Source: Pteria penguin
Taxonomy: Eukaryota; Mollusca; Bivalvia; Pterioida; Pteriidae
Reading direction: 5' to 3'
Length of the DNA stretch: 64,000 nucleotides
NCBI GenBank assembly: GCA_035048485.1
Contig: CM068580.1
Location: forward strand, 38,412,085 to 38,476,084
The notes beneath the pieces were generated by a model. The model ran no database searches and had not been told where the DNA came from. It saw only the letters and a list, made by a program, of their open reading frames with translations. Position 1 is the first letter of the stretch. The number at the start of each line of letters is the position of its first letter. Of this stretch, positions 25,201 through 35,321 are shown piece by piece. The position numbers were made by a program, and so were the translations under genes.

Positions 25201-27294
25201 TTATGAGAAATTTTATTGTAGTATTCTGTTATGTTTGATTAATACTGTTATGTCTGTCTTTAAGGCCAATTTCTCAGGCTCTGCAATATCACTAAAGTCT
25301 TCGCCAAGTATAAAATTTTTGTAATGTTTTTTTTGTTTTGTTTTTTTTTTTACTTCAGATTTTCTGCATCTGCTTTCATTTTTCTTTTAAACATCTGACT
25401 GACATTGATGTTCAAGCATGTTAAAGGGGACCAAAATTGAATGTGATCTCTGTACAGATCATGTCTGGGGCAGTGACAGTCCTCCCTTGGGCAGTATTCC
25501 AGGTTCAATGTGAGGAATGTGATCTAAATAAAATTCTTCTAAGCATTGTTAATGACCAGTTTTGGGAATTGGTATATTACCAATAAGTATTAAATATACA
25601 TTACTACTTGTGTTGAAGTGGGACTAGGTAACTGTAATTTACTACATTTCATTTTGCTTGCTCAAGTTATAAAATTTATGACTAACCAAAAAAAAAAAAA
25701 AAATTATAAAAAACCCCCAAAAATAAATAGTTATATCTATACAATTGTATTGGCATGAGCTGTTTGTGTGTTCTTTCAGATGACATGAAGACTGACCCTG
25801 TAATATGTTGATTTATGAAGCATGTTGCATGTAATTTTAACAGAGAGAGGTAGATCCTTATATAAATTATCAATGCTTAAAATCAAGTTCAGCAAATCGC
25901 TTTCTAAGAAAACAGTAGACATTGAGTTCAGAGGTTAAATAATTTTGGAATAAACAGTATATCAAAGTCTTTACAGACAAAAGCAGGTCCATATGAATAT
26001 ATTCCATATATTGGCAAATTTTAAGGTTTGTCTTCTTTTGGATTTAGGGTGTGAGGCATGTCTTGTTAGTGAAAAAGTTACGAGCAAAATTTTAACAAGT
26101 TTAGCTTTGATTTGTTTTCTGTCAGAGTTATTTTTCTTTAAAGCTTTTGACATAGTAAAACCGTGGATGTATGTTTTTATGAAAAGAAAGACATACGTAA
26201 TTTTTAAGGAAGAAAATGAAAAGAAATGTTCATGAATAGAAATCAGTCATAATAGACACAATAAGAAAAACTTTGTTCGGGCCATAACTTCTTACCGTGT
26301 GCACAGATTTCAATAACATTTCACAGAATCGTTGCTTAGGATCCAAGGGTGTGTCATGACTTTGAATCAAGGTCATAGGTCAAGGTCATGATTGACACAA
26401 TAAGTAGAACCTTGTCCGTTCCGTAACTTCTTCCCCTGAGCATGGATTTTAATAATATGTCACAGAATTGTTGCTTAGGATCCAAGGGTTTGTCACGACT
26501 TGAAAGAAAATGAAAAGAAATGTTAACGAATAGGAATCAGACTGGGAATATTTTGGTTGCCATGTCTCAATTACCGTCGCAATGAGAAGGGAATGATTTA
26601 AACTAGTCACAATTGCCAAATATATAGTAATTGACATCAAATAACGTGTGGATTAGTAATTTGTTGAATTGTTATACTGGTAAGGTTTACATGGTTTCCA
26701 TTGCTGAATACACATGCATACATGTAGCTGATTTTACCTTAAAAATACTTTCCTTTTGACATTGATAAACATATTAAAGCTTGATAGCATTGATATGAAG
26801 TTCAGTTTGACTTATTGTGGTATTTACTTTCTCATTGATTATTTAGGTACATTAAAACATGTTGACAAATACCCATAACAATTTAATTTCTGATTGAAGT
26901 TGAAATGCGAACTGTACGATAATGAAAAATTACAAAAACATTTCATTTAGCAAAATTTTTCAATGTACTTGTATGGTAATTTGAGAATAAACACATAAAT
27001 CAATGAAAAACTTGACAACTAGTCTTTTCATATTTGATTACAAAGACTCTCTCATTACTTACTGAAAGACAGAAAACAAGTATAATAACACAGGTTCAAA
27101 CCCCAGGCATATATTCCTGAAATCAAGTATGATACCAGCTGCAATGGTTTCTCAAAGTTGCATTTTACATACATTATATTTCAGATACTGGAGATGGAAG
27201 TACAGAGGAGACAGTGCAATTGACAGACCTTCCTGTCACGCCATCAGAATCATCTGCTTTACAATCTCTTGTCTCAAAAACAGCACAGGACTGA
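4284..27294 (+). CDS. Wntless (Evi/Sprinter), Wnt cargo receptor, 13 coding exons, complete
   Basis: WLS binds lipid-modified Wnt in the ER/Golgi and escorts it to the cell surface. Coding exons: 4284-4389, 5767-6063, 8995-9125, 10689-10844, 14012-14148, 16819-16859, 19864-19991, 21580-21677, 22189-22252, 22425-22568, 24328-24481, 24729-24809, 27185-27294. They join in phase to 548 aa (human WLS is 541). Residues 1-35 ([14 protein letters not shown], then a hydrophobic segment) are the first membrane anchor. Residues 36-230 are the lumenal Wnt-binding region, with [20 protein letters not shown]. Exons 5-12 encode the remaining membrane segments, with hallmarks [40 protein letters not shown] and YGMWNIYVF, ending in YAPSHK. 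Residues 433-436 (YMGL) match the YxxPhi endocytosis site (YEGL in human). The C-terminus KTAQD resembles the human KEAQE ER-return tail. The start is the first ATG in frame; upstream GTG 4260 is open but non-ATG. The exon 9 donor (gtatcc) is weak but fixed by homology. Confidence 0.96.
4786..5710. mobile_element. Non-autonomous DNA transposon with TIRs, in WLS intron 1
   Basis: The left end, TA + ccgtatttactcgaatataa, is the inverted repeat of the right end, ttatattcgagtaaatacgg + TA. The TIRs are ~25-28 bp and flanked by TA, which fits a TA-targeting superfamily. No transposase is visible. A 'gtggcggatttaga' terminus at ~4906 suggests a second short element nested inside. The small ORFs on both strands here are not supported as genes. 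Confidence 0.8.
6247..6404. repeat. Foldback (hairpin) element, WLS intron 2
   Basis: Arms of about 66 bp (6247-6312 and 6338-6404) are inverted copies sharing words such as 'atgcaaataactt', 'ccatccagctgt' and 'gaatgacatg'. They are separated by about 25 bp. Confidence 0.75.
6640..6732. repeat. Foldback (hairpin), WLS intron 2
   Basis: Arms 6640-6680 and 6692-6732 pair around an 11-base loop. The core 'ggagtttatagctg' pairs with 'cagctataaactcc'. Confidence 0.75.
7040..8480. repeat. Diverged tandem/dispersed repeat, ~150 bp units
   Basis: Units share 'gcaccagtggttcatctt', 'tcggatgctgcatctgacc', 'gcatgagtgatttagtta' and 'caactcagctctgggcata'. Copies lie near 7050, 7210, 7335, 8165, 8310 and 8470. 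The stretch between about 7450 and 8140 is unrelated intronic sequence. Confidence 0.7.
9548..10445. mobile_element. Repeat element with inverted CGGCTT ends, WLS intron 3
   Basis: The left end carries 'gagtcggcttcggtgaagcc' and the right end 'gcaaagccgactctcagga', roughly inverted. Inside, a poly-C run (about 10316-10338) and 'ctgaatccgccact' form the terminus of a nested short element of the GGCGGAT family. The 137-codon minus-strand ORF spanning the poly-C is not credible. Confidence 0.5.
11074..13346. mobile_element. CTCACCTGAG-type repetitive element, WLS intron 4
   Basis: It starts 'tagctcacctgagccaaagg' followed by a short hairpin and a GTCCGTCGTCG-rich head. It ends 'actcaggtgagcgatatagg...cttgggcctcttgttt'. 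These termini are characteristic of a very abundant bivalve repeat (established knowledge, from memory). The interior holds a direct duplication: about 11195-11690 matches about 12040-12530, and about 11700-11990 matches about 12770-13010. No credible coding sequence. Confidence 0.75.
14273..15079. mobile_element. Pogo/Tigger-like non-autonomous element, WLS intron 5
   Basis: The left end TA-cagtcagctctcattcc and right end gtatcgagagttgactg-TA form an imperfect TIR (cagtcaRctctcgat type) flanked by TA. TIR sequence and TA target fit pogo-like elements. No transposase seen. A similar 'agttgactcttgtttattc' near 15808 may be a fragment of the same family. Confidence 0.6.
17640..18150. repeat. 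AGGTCA-rich tandem repeat, WLS intron 6
   Basis: Diverged units of about 150-170 bp with 'tttgtgaccatgaccttgaa', 'gaacagtaagagatagtgc' and 'ggacctttcattatgtg'. Confidence 0.6.
19015..19858. repeat. Satellite-bearing element ending just before WLS exon 7
   Basis: About six units of 120-150 bp with 'atttcacagaattgttgccc' and 'aggtcaaggtcaca'. The element ends with the tail 'gcgacaggcgtattatgc' + 'aacgctaggcattgctcttg'. The same tail closes the elements at about 31315 and 32620, which defines the 3' boundary. WLS exon 7 starts at 19864. Confidence 0.75.
20615..20890 (-). mobile_element. tRNA-derived SINE, WLS intron 7
   Basis: On the minus strand a B-box-like 'ccgggttcgaccc' is followed by the body 'gttctgtctttcagataaga', 'catgtaaaagatccctcac' and 'tgcatcaggcagatgcagtt'. 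It ends in 'gtgacgtaaaacattaatta' plus an ATCA-rich tail. The same body recurs at 21240, 39840, 52270, 55080 and 63895. Confidence 0.75.
21240..21420 (-). mobile_element. SINE fragment, same family as 20615-20890
   Basis: Shares 'agttagggatctttcatgtg', 'ccatgcctaccaagacatag' and a degraded head lacking a clear B box. Confidence 0.6.
23044..23455. mobile_element. Tc1-like transposon, internally deleted (412 bp)
   Basis: Near-perfect TIRs: left cactaccctccataagtaag, right inverted cactaccctccataaataag. The element is flanked by TA on both sides. It interrupts a satellite unit whose neighbouring copy shows the uninterrupted sequence. Inside is the end of a transposase frame (see 23164-23246). 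Confidence 0.9.
23164..23246 (+). pseudogene. Tc1 transposase C-terminal remnant
   Basis: An open stretch ending [19 protein letters not shown] + stop matches the typical C-terminus of Tc1-family transposases (SMPRR-AVIKAKGG-TKY type). Only the last ~25 codons remain, and the catalytic DDE region is absent. Confidence 0.85.
23926..24205. repeat. Direct repeat pair of ~45 bp
   Basis: 'aaggattgagacacaacaca' + 'tagttattaaagtatcagtt' occurs at about 23934 and again at about 24158 with very few differences. The copies are about 225 bp apart in WLS intron 10. Confidence 0.75.
24910..25150. repeat. Fragment of AGGTCA/GTCTGT repeat, WLS intron 12
   Basis: A 'gtttgtctgtttgtttgtat' head is followed by 'cataacttttgaaccgtgag' and 'gtgaccttgacctttgac', resembling one unit of the satellite-bearing elements. 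Confidence 0.5.
26208..26545. repeat. Two-unit satellite insert bounded by a ~40-bp direct repeat, WLS intron 12
   Basis: The core contains 'gggccataacttcttaccg', 'acagaatcgttgcttagga' and 'aaggtcataggtcaaggtca', the same family as 29640-32300. Flanks 26208-26245 and 26502-26543 are near-identical ('gaagaaaatgaaaagaaatg' ... 'gaatagaaatcag'). The 80- and 63-codon ORFs across it are not genes. Confidence 0.65.
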
Positions 27295-29145
27295 TGGAAG
27301 CACATTATTATAAATTTACATGAGATGTATTCACAAATATATTGATGTCGCACATAAGTGAGAGTTAACAGATTGTGGTTGTAAAGTGCTGACTACATGT
27401 ACTATTGGTTTCATGTTTGACCATGACCATATGAAGTTGTTGTTGTCATTCTCCAAATATGTCATGATAGCAGAAGCACAGAAGAGGATCCATTACTGCT
27501 GACTTAAGTGTTGTGAATCTCAGTCATCTACTTAATTTGTAGAATATCATTCAGTGTTTGATTTTGTTATGCAGATCTGATTTACATTGTTATATATGTG
27601 GTACTTAAATGTTTGTATTCAAATTTACATATTGGATTCCTTTTGGAAAACAGTTTTCTTGTATATTTTGTTTTTATTTTTTACATGAATATAGAAGATT
27701 TGTATCAAAGAATTTAGCAAAAGTATTGTCATCTCAGAATGACCTGACTAGAAAGTAAAGTGACCTTGTTGTATGAGAAATTTATTATTGTCAGGCCAGG
27801 TAATTTGTATCAATTTCATGTCATTTTGAACACCAGGTTGCAAGTATTCCCATGATAAAATTAGGTTTAATTGCTAGAAGTTGTGGGATTAACAAGAACA
27901 ATAAATAATGATAATAATGAAACTTTAACATTTATACATGAGGTATATGACATCTGGTTAATTTGTGTGTAGTATACATTTTAAGAAATTTATCTTAGAT
28001 AAGAAATGTATAGCATGACAAATTGTTTATGACTATACATGAAGTATGATATTGAGCAATGCTATCAATGTCAACTGTATAAATTCAGTTGAACTGAATA
28101 TTCCAGAATCAGTTGTATAAGATGTAATAACATGGACTTGTCATTTTGGTATATCTAAATAGGCTGCACTAGGTCAGGTAACTTTGGGATGCCAATACTT
28201 TGAATTACATGCAGTATCTCTAGGTTGAAGCATTGTGTGTCTACGCATACATCAAGGTCTGTAGATTGTTTTACAAAGGGTTGTGTTCTTATATTATGAA
28301 TACAAATATTCATAATGGGAATTAATTTAAGGTGCAAAAAATAAAACAAAAACATTGAAGTATTTCAAAGAAAAATGGATTTATGGTAGTGAGCACTATC
28401 TATTTAGTTGCCATGAACCGCCCATGAATGAAAGTAAAAGACGAAAATTTTAAGGAATACGAATCACTGAACCAAAAAAAAAAAAATGTTTATATATGAA
28501 TTTCCCAACACCATCTTTGAGTCCTGTGTGTAGAGTCTATACAATGAATGAAATTTATTTAGTTCTACCACTTAGTATGATTTATACCATGACTTAAAGT
28601 ACTTGTAGGATTAAGATGTTTAATGGGCTGGATCATTCGAATTCATAGTTGTTAACTATCAGATATATAGGAGTAGAAAGAACCAAATTTTTATATTTAA
28701 TCTAATTGATTAAATAAACAAGATGTTTATATAGTGCAATTTTTTTACAAGTATGTGTGATTATTTTTGTAGATGTTTTTATTCTCCGATTTTATTTGTG
28801 CATAAATCAAACCTAATTTTGACTTGTTTTGTATGTCGAACTTTAAGATGGGACATATTTGTTGAGTTGTCTCTGTGCTTGTTAACAAAATGCATGTAAG
28901 AGGAAACTATTAATTGTATGATCAAAAACACCATTGTAAGAAACACAGTTCATTGTGATTCAAAAGAAGTTTTAATAGAAATAACAGGCATATATTTATA
29001 CCATACTGCTTTTCTTTAGTGTTAATTGTAATTAATTATTCCATATATCAGAATGTGCTTTGTCTTAGGAAATCCTTTACAGTATATCAAATATATACAT
29101 ATATATATATATGAAAATAAATATTTTCTTTCTAAAGGTTTTGTT
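27295..29145. other. WLS 3' UTR candidate and intergenic sequence
   Basis: No coding exon recognised. AATAAA-type signals near 27900, 28340 and 28713 could end the WLS transcript, but the true poly(A) site cannot be fixed from sequence. No repeat boundary is obvious before 29146. Confidence 0.4.
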
Positions 29146-31316
29146 TTTATACACCAGTCATATGACTGGACATATTATGTTATGATGTTGTCCGTCCGTC
29201 TGAGGTCATGTTGTCCTGTCTTTTCTGCAGACTTTCTAGGTATTTGATTGAAACTTGGCATATAACTTTAAATCAATGAGGGTACCAGTTCGCATTTCGG
29301 TATGATCGACCTGGTTTTGCCAGAGTTATGGCCCTTGAAAATTTCAAGGATTTTATGTTTATGTGCAAGTTGGTTTGTTTTGTATGTTTATTTAAGATTT
29401 ATTTCGTTATGTCACTAAACAAGCATGGAATTGCAAGAAGGTTTAAATAGTGTAGAGGAAGATTCTCTTCAGTGGTTACGGAGTTATGGGACTGAGTTTT
29501 TACATTGATAGGATAATGTCAGTTTCTGTGAGACATAACTTGAGAAAATTCAGTGGTTTCTCATGAAACTCGTAGAGAAAGAACCCTTTTGATTCTGAAG
29601 AAAGACCTTGTCATTACGGAGTTATGGGACATTAATTATATCCCCCGCAAACAAAGTTTGGTGGGGTATATAGGAATCACCTTGTCCGTCTGTCTGTCTG
29701 TCCGTCCCAATTCGTGTCCGGGCCATATCTTTTTATTGGGTGGATGGATTTAGATAATATTTTGCAATATTGTTGCCCATGACCCAAGGGTGTAAGTCAA
29801 AGTCAAGGTCACTGTGGACTTTGTTGTTAAAACCGTATCCGGGCCGTATCTTTTTATTGGTTGATGGATTTAGATATTTTACAGGATTGTTGCCCATGAC
29901 CCAAGGGTGTGTCATGACCTTGACCCAAGGTCATGGGTCAAATTGATAATCGACACAATAAGAAAAACTTTGTCCTCACCATAACTTCTCACCCTGTGCA
30001 CAGGTTTCAATAATGTCACAGAATTGTTGCTTGGGATCCAAGGGTGTGTCATGACCTTGAATTAAGGTCATAGAGCAAAGGTCAAGGTTATGATAGACAC
30101 AATAAGTAAAACCTTGTCCATTCCATAACTTCTTCCCCAGAGCATGGATTTCAACAATATGTCACAGAATTGTTGCTTAGGATTCAAAAGTGTGTCACGA
30201 CTTGAAACCAAGTTCATAGGTCAAAGGTCAAGGTTGTAATAAACACAATACGTAAAACCTTGTCCGGGCCATAACTTCTTCCCCTGTGCACAAATTTCAA
30301 TAATATTTCACAGAATTGTTGCTTAGGATCCAAGGGTGTGTCATGTCCTTGAATTAAGGTCATACAGCAAAGGTCAAGGTCATGATAGACACAATAAGTA
30401 AAACCTTGTCCATTCCATAACTTCTTCCCCAGAGCATTGATTTCAACAATATGTCACAGAATTGTTGCTTAGGATCCAAGGGTGTGTCACGACTTGAAAC
30501 CAAGTTCATAGGTCAAAGGTCAAGGTTGTAATAAACACAATAAGTAAAACCTTGTCCAGGCCATAACTTCTTCCCCTGTGCACAAATTTCAATAATATTT
30601 CGCAGAATTGTTGCTTAGGATACAGGGGTGTGTCATGACCTTGAACAAAGGTCAAGGCCGTTATAGACACAATAAGAAAAACTTTGTCCAGGCCATAACT
30701 TCTCACCCTGTGCACAGATTTCAATAATATTTCATTGAATTGTTGCTTTGGATCCAGGGGTGTGTCATGACCTTGAAAAGCAGTCAAAGGTCAAGGTCAC
30801 AAAAGACACAATTGCTATAACTTGTCCGGGCCATAACTTCTTACCCTGTTCACAGTTTTCAATAATATTTGACAGAATTGTTGCTTAGGATCTAAGGGTG
30901 TGTCATGACCTTGGACCAAGATCAAAGATCAAAGGTCAAGCTCACAATAGACAGAATGGGTAAAACCATGTTTTCATTGATTATACCTCAAAATGTTCTT
31001 GTAAGTGGGACATCCATTACACTTATACCAGTGATGTATATTGGGATGAATTATTGCATGTTTCTACTTTGTTGCTGCAGGGAGGGGGGTACTGGTATTT
31101 GTCCCATTAGGACTTCTCTAGTTTTTTATTTTCTTTTTTTCACATATATTTTTCTTCTGTATTGATTTTCTTCATAGAATAAAAAAGGTGGCCTATTCAT
31201 GTGTCATCTCCAGGTCCTCATTAAAAGGCAAGGGGGGAATGTTTCCATACCTTACAATTTCCCCATTTAAAGTGAGCGACGGGCGTAATATGCAACATTA
31301 GGCATTGCTGTTGTTG
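29146..31316. mobile_element. Satellite-core element 1 (pearl-like architecture)
   Basis: Heads with 'cgtccgtctgaggtcatg' (29190) and 'cccgcaaacaaagtttggtg' (29644) are followed by a tandem core. The anchor 'gaattgttgc' falls at 30021, 30167, 30313, 30459, 30605, 30737 and 30875, so the period is 146 bp with two shorter units. The tail is 'gcgacgggcgtaatatgc' + 'aacattaggcattgctgttg'. Conserved head and tail around a tandem core match the architecture described for bivalve pearl elements; the family assignment is inference. ORFs inside are repeat artefacts. Confidence 0.7.
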
Positions 31317-31317
31317 G

Positions 31318-32622
31318 GTTTTTTTATATGCCCGTCTTAAGAGGGGATGTATTATGTTCTGGCGTTGTCCGTCCAGCGTCGGCGATAAGCTTGTCCGGGC
31401 TTTTACTTCTTCCCCTGTGCATGGATTTCAATAATATTTCACAGAATTATTGCTTAGGACCCAAGAGTGTGTCATCACTTTGAGGAAAGGTCATAGCTCA
31501 AAGGTCAAGGTCACAAGATGCAAAGTGAGTAAAACATTGTCCAGGCCGTGACTTCTTTCCCTGTGCATGGATTTCAATAATATTTCACAGAATTGTTACT
31601 TAGGACCCAAGGGTGTGTCATGACCTTCACAAAAGTTCAAAGGTCAAGGTCACAACATGCGAAATGAGTAAAATCTTGTCCAGGCCAATATTTCTTGCCC
31701 TGTGCATGGATTTCAATAATATTTCACAGAATTGTTACTTAGGACCCAAAGGTGTATCATGACTTTGACCCAAGGTCATAGGTGAATGGTCAAGGTCTAA
31801 GCATTCAAAGTGAGTAAAACCTTGTCCAGGCCATTACTTCTTGCCCTGTACATGGATTTCAATAATATTTCACAGAATTGTTACCTAGGACCCAAAGGTG
31901 TGTCATGACCTTGACCCAAGGTCAAAGGTCAAGGTCACAACATACAAAATGAGTAAAACCTTGTGCAGGCCATAACTTCTTCCCCTGTGCATGGATTTCA
32001 ATAATATATGTAACAGAATTGTTACACTTGACCCAAGGTCAGAGGTCAAGATCACAACATGCGAAGTGAGCAAAACCTTGTTCAGGCTATAACTTCTATA
32101 TGTTCTATATGTGTTATAACCTTGATTGTCAAAGGTCAAGGTCACAACATGCAAAGTGAATACAACCTTGTTCAGGCCATAACTTCTTCCCCTGTACATG
32201 GATTTCAATAATATTTCACAGAATTGTTACTTAGGACCCAGGGGTGTGTTATGACCTTGACCCAAGGTCATAGGTCAAAGGTTAAGTTACAGCATGCAAA
32301 GTGAATAAAATTTTGTTACTATGATAAGATGCTATGGAGGTACTATGTAACGTGATAACTCAAGTAAACCTCAGTTGCTTTTCATGAAACATACAGAATG
32401 CTTAAATAGTGTAGGGGAAACCACTTTTCAGTTTTGAGCAAATTCCATTTTGTTGTTACAGAGTTATGGGACTTGGATCCCTTGTTTTGGATTTTATTAT
32501 TTCATAAAAGTATTACCAAAGAGACCCATGTTTGGAGGTAATAAAACCATACGTTCACATTGATGCAGTCCAAAGTAAGCGACGGGAGTATTATACCACG
32601 CTAGGCGTTGCTCTTGTTTTGT
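31318..32622. mobile_element. Satellite-core element 2 (pearl-like architecture)
   Basis: The head 'tatgcccgtcttaagagggg' + 'gtccgtccagcgtcgg' is followed by core units whose anchor falls at 31444, 31590, 31729, 31875 and 32016, then 32221. Near 32460 is 'gagttatgggacttgg', and the tail is 'gcgacgggagtattatacc' + 'acgctaggcgttgctcttg'. It lies directly behind element 1 with no spacer. Confidence 0.7.
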
Positions 32623-33457
32623 TTTGTTGTTTGTTTTTTTAAAATATGTTTAGTAAGAAAATGACATTATTATTTGATTTAATGTGTATACATCTGAAAA
32701 ATAAAGTCGATTCACCATTGGTTGTGTAAAAGTGAAAATACAGACAGACATACCTCAAGATCTTACTTCAGACATACCTTAAAGCTGAGCTCCGATTATT
32801 TAAACATGGGTGACGTAATAAAACTTTTTTGGGGAACGGAAATTGCCAGACATAGATACGTAGATCATTCTCCTCGCACCTTATATCGCTAGAAGTAGCC
32901 TTTAGTGCGGACGTAATGATGTTGGCGTCAATTTTAGACCCTCTCGGGCTTCCATATAACACATTGCAATTTGTAATATGCTACTCACTAGGGACGAGTC
33001 GTCTTTGTTTTCTGAGCTGTTGTTCTCGTTGGAAGAAGATGCATTCTTTTTCCTCTTTTGCCTTTACTCATGACGATAATTTATTCCGTTGAAGTCCAAA
33101 AGATCCAATGCAACCAATCTCAATGTAAGGGCGTAGGTGTTTTCGTGATATTTTATTGTTGGCGAGAGCGAACCAAAAACACGTTCTCACAGCACGACGA
33201 CTACTCACTCTCACTGCACGGTACTAGTATGTCTGGCCTTTAGAAAAAAGAAAATTACATGCTTTTTTGGCCAAACTTTAACAGCATAAACAGTATTGAT
33301 GGTGGTCTTTGATGTGGTACACGTCACTATAGCTCGAAGAATATACCAATAATGTAACTGGATGAGTTTTCTTACACATGCAACATGCATTATTCTGTGT
33401 CAAGTTTCGAAAATTTTCTCGGGGGAGGCCCCCGACGACTACTCACTCTCACTGTAC

Positions 33458-33553
<96 letters not shown>
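33458..33553. repeat. (TA)n microsatellite, ~48 repeats
   Basis: Pure alternating TA. The four overlapping ORFs crossing it (poly Tyr-Ile) are artefacts. Confidence 0.97.
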
Positions 33554-33969
33554 GCATATCGTGTATTGAATGAGTTGAACATGGGAATAATAATACTGTT
33601 ATATTTTGATTGACATACAATACAGTACACTTTATTGCCAAAAAATTGGGCCCGGAAGGGCATACATGAAATACAAAATATAAACATAAGAAACAAGTTA
33701 ATACAGTTACAGTGATGATCATATATAGAAAATATGAACATAGGAGAATTTTATGTATATAAAATTGAATCTGCTACAATAGCAATAACTTATACTACTA
33801 AGATATATAACAATTTACTATGAAATGTCTGGTAAAGTTAAATTTATCTGGAATATGGGGATATTTGATAGAAATGTAAACAAAAAATTTATCTGTTTTC
33901 AACAAATATGGAACATAGTGACTAAATTGGCTTTCTGTTCTTCGTTATTATACATTTACAATGTGAACC

Positions 33970-34115
33970 AGTGGCGGATTTAAAGGGGGCCACTTTTTCG
34001 CCACATATTTACAAGTAAAAATCCAGATTTGGCACCAAAAATGACCGAGTAGTTTGGCTAATATACAGAACCACCCCCCCCCCTTTTTTTTTTTCGGAAA
34101 TTCTGTATCCGCCAT
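33970..34115. mobile_element. 146-bp hAT-like MITE with 8-bp target duplication
   Basis: The element starts agtggcggat and ends atccgccat. It is flanked on both sides by the perfect 8-bp duplication tgtgaacc (33962-33969 and 34116-34123). The interior includes 'tggcaccaaaaatgaccgag' and a C9T11 tract. An 8-bp duplication fits hAT (or P) superfamilies. Termini of the same family occur at 4906, 10360, 37716 and possibly 50488. Confidence 0.85.
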
Positions 34116-34427
34116 TGTGAACCGTATTCGTTTCAAGTATGTATGATTGATCAATAAATTCATGAAACATTTCTTCCATTACCGAATTCATATCTTCAGC
34201 TGACTTCCCTATCGTGTCAACTATCTCACTGTGGTGTACATGATGATGGATATTGGGTCACTCGGCTCGGTTGATTGACCATTCATACGTCACCATGTCT
34301 CTATCTATCGTTTATATTTAGTTGAAAACTGAGATTGCCAGATCAATTTCTGGCAATTTCCGTTCCTCCCAAAAATTTTATTATGTCACCCATGTTTAAA
34401 TAATCAGGGCTCAGCTTTAACGTGGGG

Positions 34428-35167
34428 ACATCAACGTCAGAAATGTTATTATGACTACAGGCTTCATTGTGGCACAACAAATAACATCAGGTGAATGAGT
34501 ACTTCACGAAATCAGTATACAAAATTGAACACATACCATAAGTATATTGCGGATGCAGAGCTGCCCATAGAAAGAATGCAAGGCCTGCATTGGAACAAGT
34601 ATTGCAAAAAATGAACAGCTGTCGGGTCATTTCCGGTTTAAACTTTGATACATAGCTGTACATACTAAGTGCAGGTCATCTTAAGTGTTGTTAAATGAGA
34701 AATTTAAGTTGCATTGGTTGGAAAAGGAAGTGGGGTTTTTAGCGTTCTTGATCGTGCATACACATCACTTTGCTGCTAAATGTTATCTCATGCATCCCGA
34801 ATTAGAATAAATATTGTAACACTTTGTTAACTTCCTTAATGTTGAAAAAAATGTGTGGGAATTTCCTGTCTTAAACATAGCACTGTGTATATTAGAAGTT
34901 CATATGAATCATATGATATTGTTAGATCACGGGTTTCAAAAACTATATACGGTTGTTAAGCGTGTCTCGACAGCACTGCGCTGATCTTTAAACTTAAAGG
35001 ACTGAATTCGAACACTACCACAAAAGTATGTCCAAGAGTATGCCCTCCTTTAAAAATTTTCTTCATGAATTTAAAAACTTCAGACTTGCTGCATGAATTA
35101 ACAAACCCAATTCATCAAAGTAATCCAAAAAGATGTTTTAAGAAGTGTTGTTTTGGCTTCATTCTGA
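34428..35167. other. Intergenic, nothing recognised
   Basis: No supported exon or repeat boundary seen. AT-rich. Confidence 0.45.

Positions 35168-35321
<154 letters not shown>

Larger units (their letters stand above)
32783..34427. mobile_element. 1.65-kb element with ~65-bp terminal inverted repeats
   Basis: The left arm (ttaaagctgagctccgatta...catgggtgacgtaataaaa...ggaacggaaattgccaga) is the inverted copy of 34357-34427. Both ends begin TTAA, compatible with a TTAA target, but the flanks are otherwise unrelated and the TTAA may belong to the arm. The interior has no transposase. It holds a (TA)n tract and the nested element at 33970-34115. The words 'gactactcactctcactg' at 33201 and 33437 are duplicated. 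Confidence 0.7.

Noticed and set aside
30506..32208. 93- and 101-codon minus-strand ORFs
   Set aside because: Built from the 146-bp satellite units; repeated peptide phrases mirror the DNA repeat.
33362..33741. Several ORFs of 60-110 codons with Tyr-Ile repeats
   Set aside because: Translations of a (TA)n tract.
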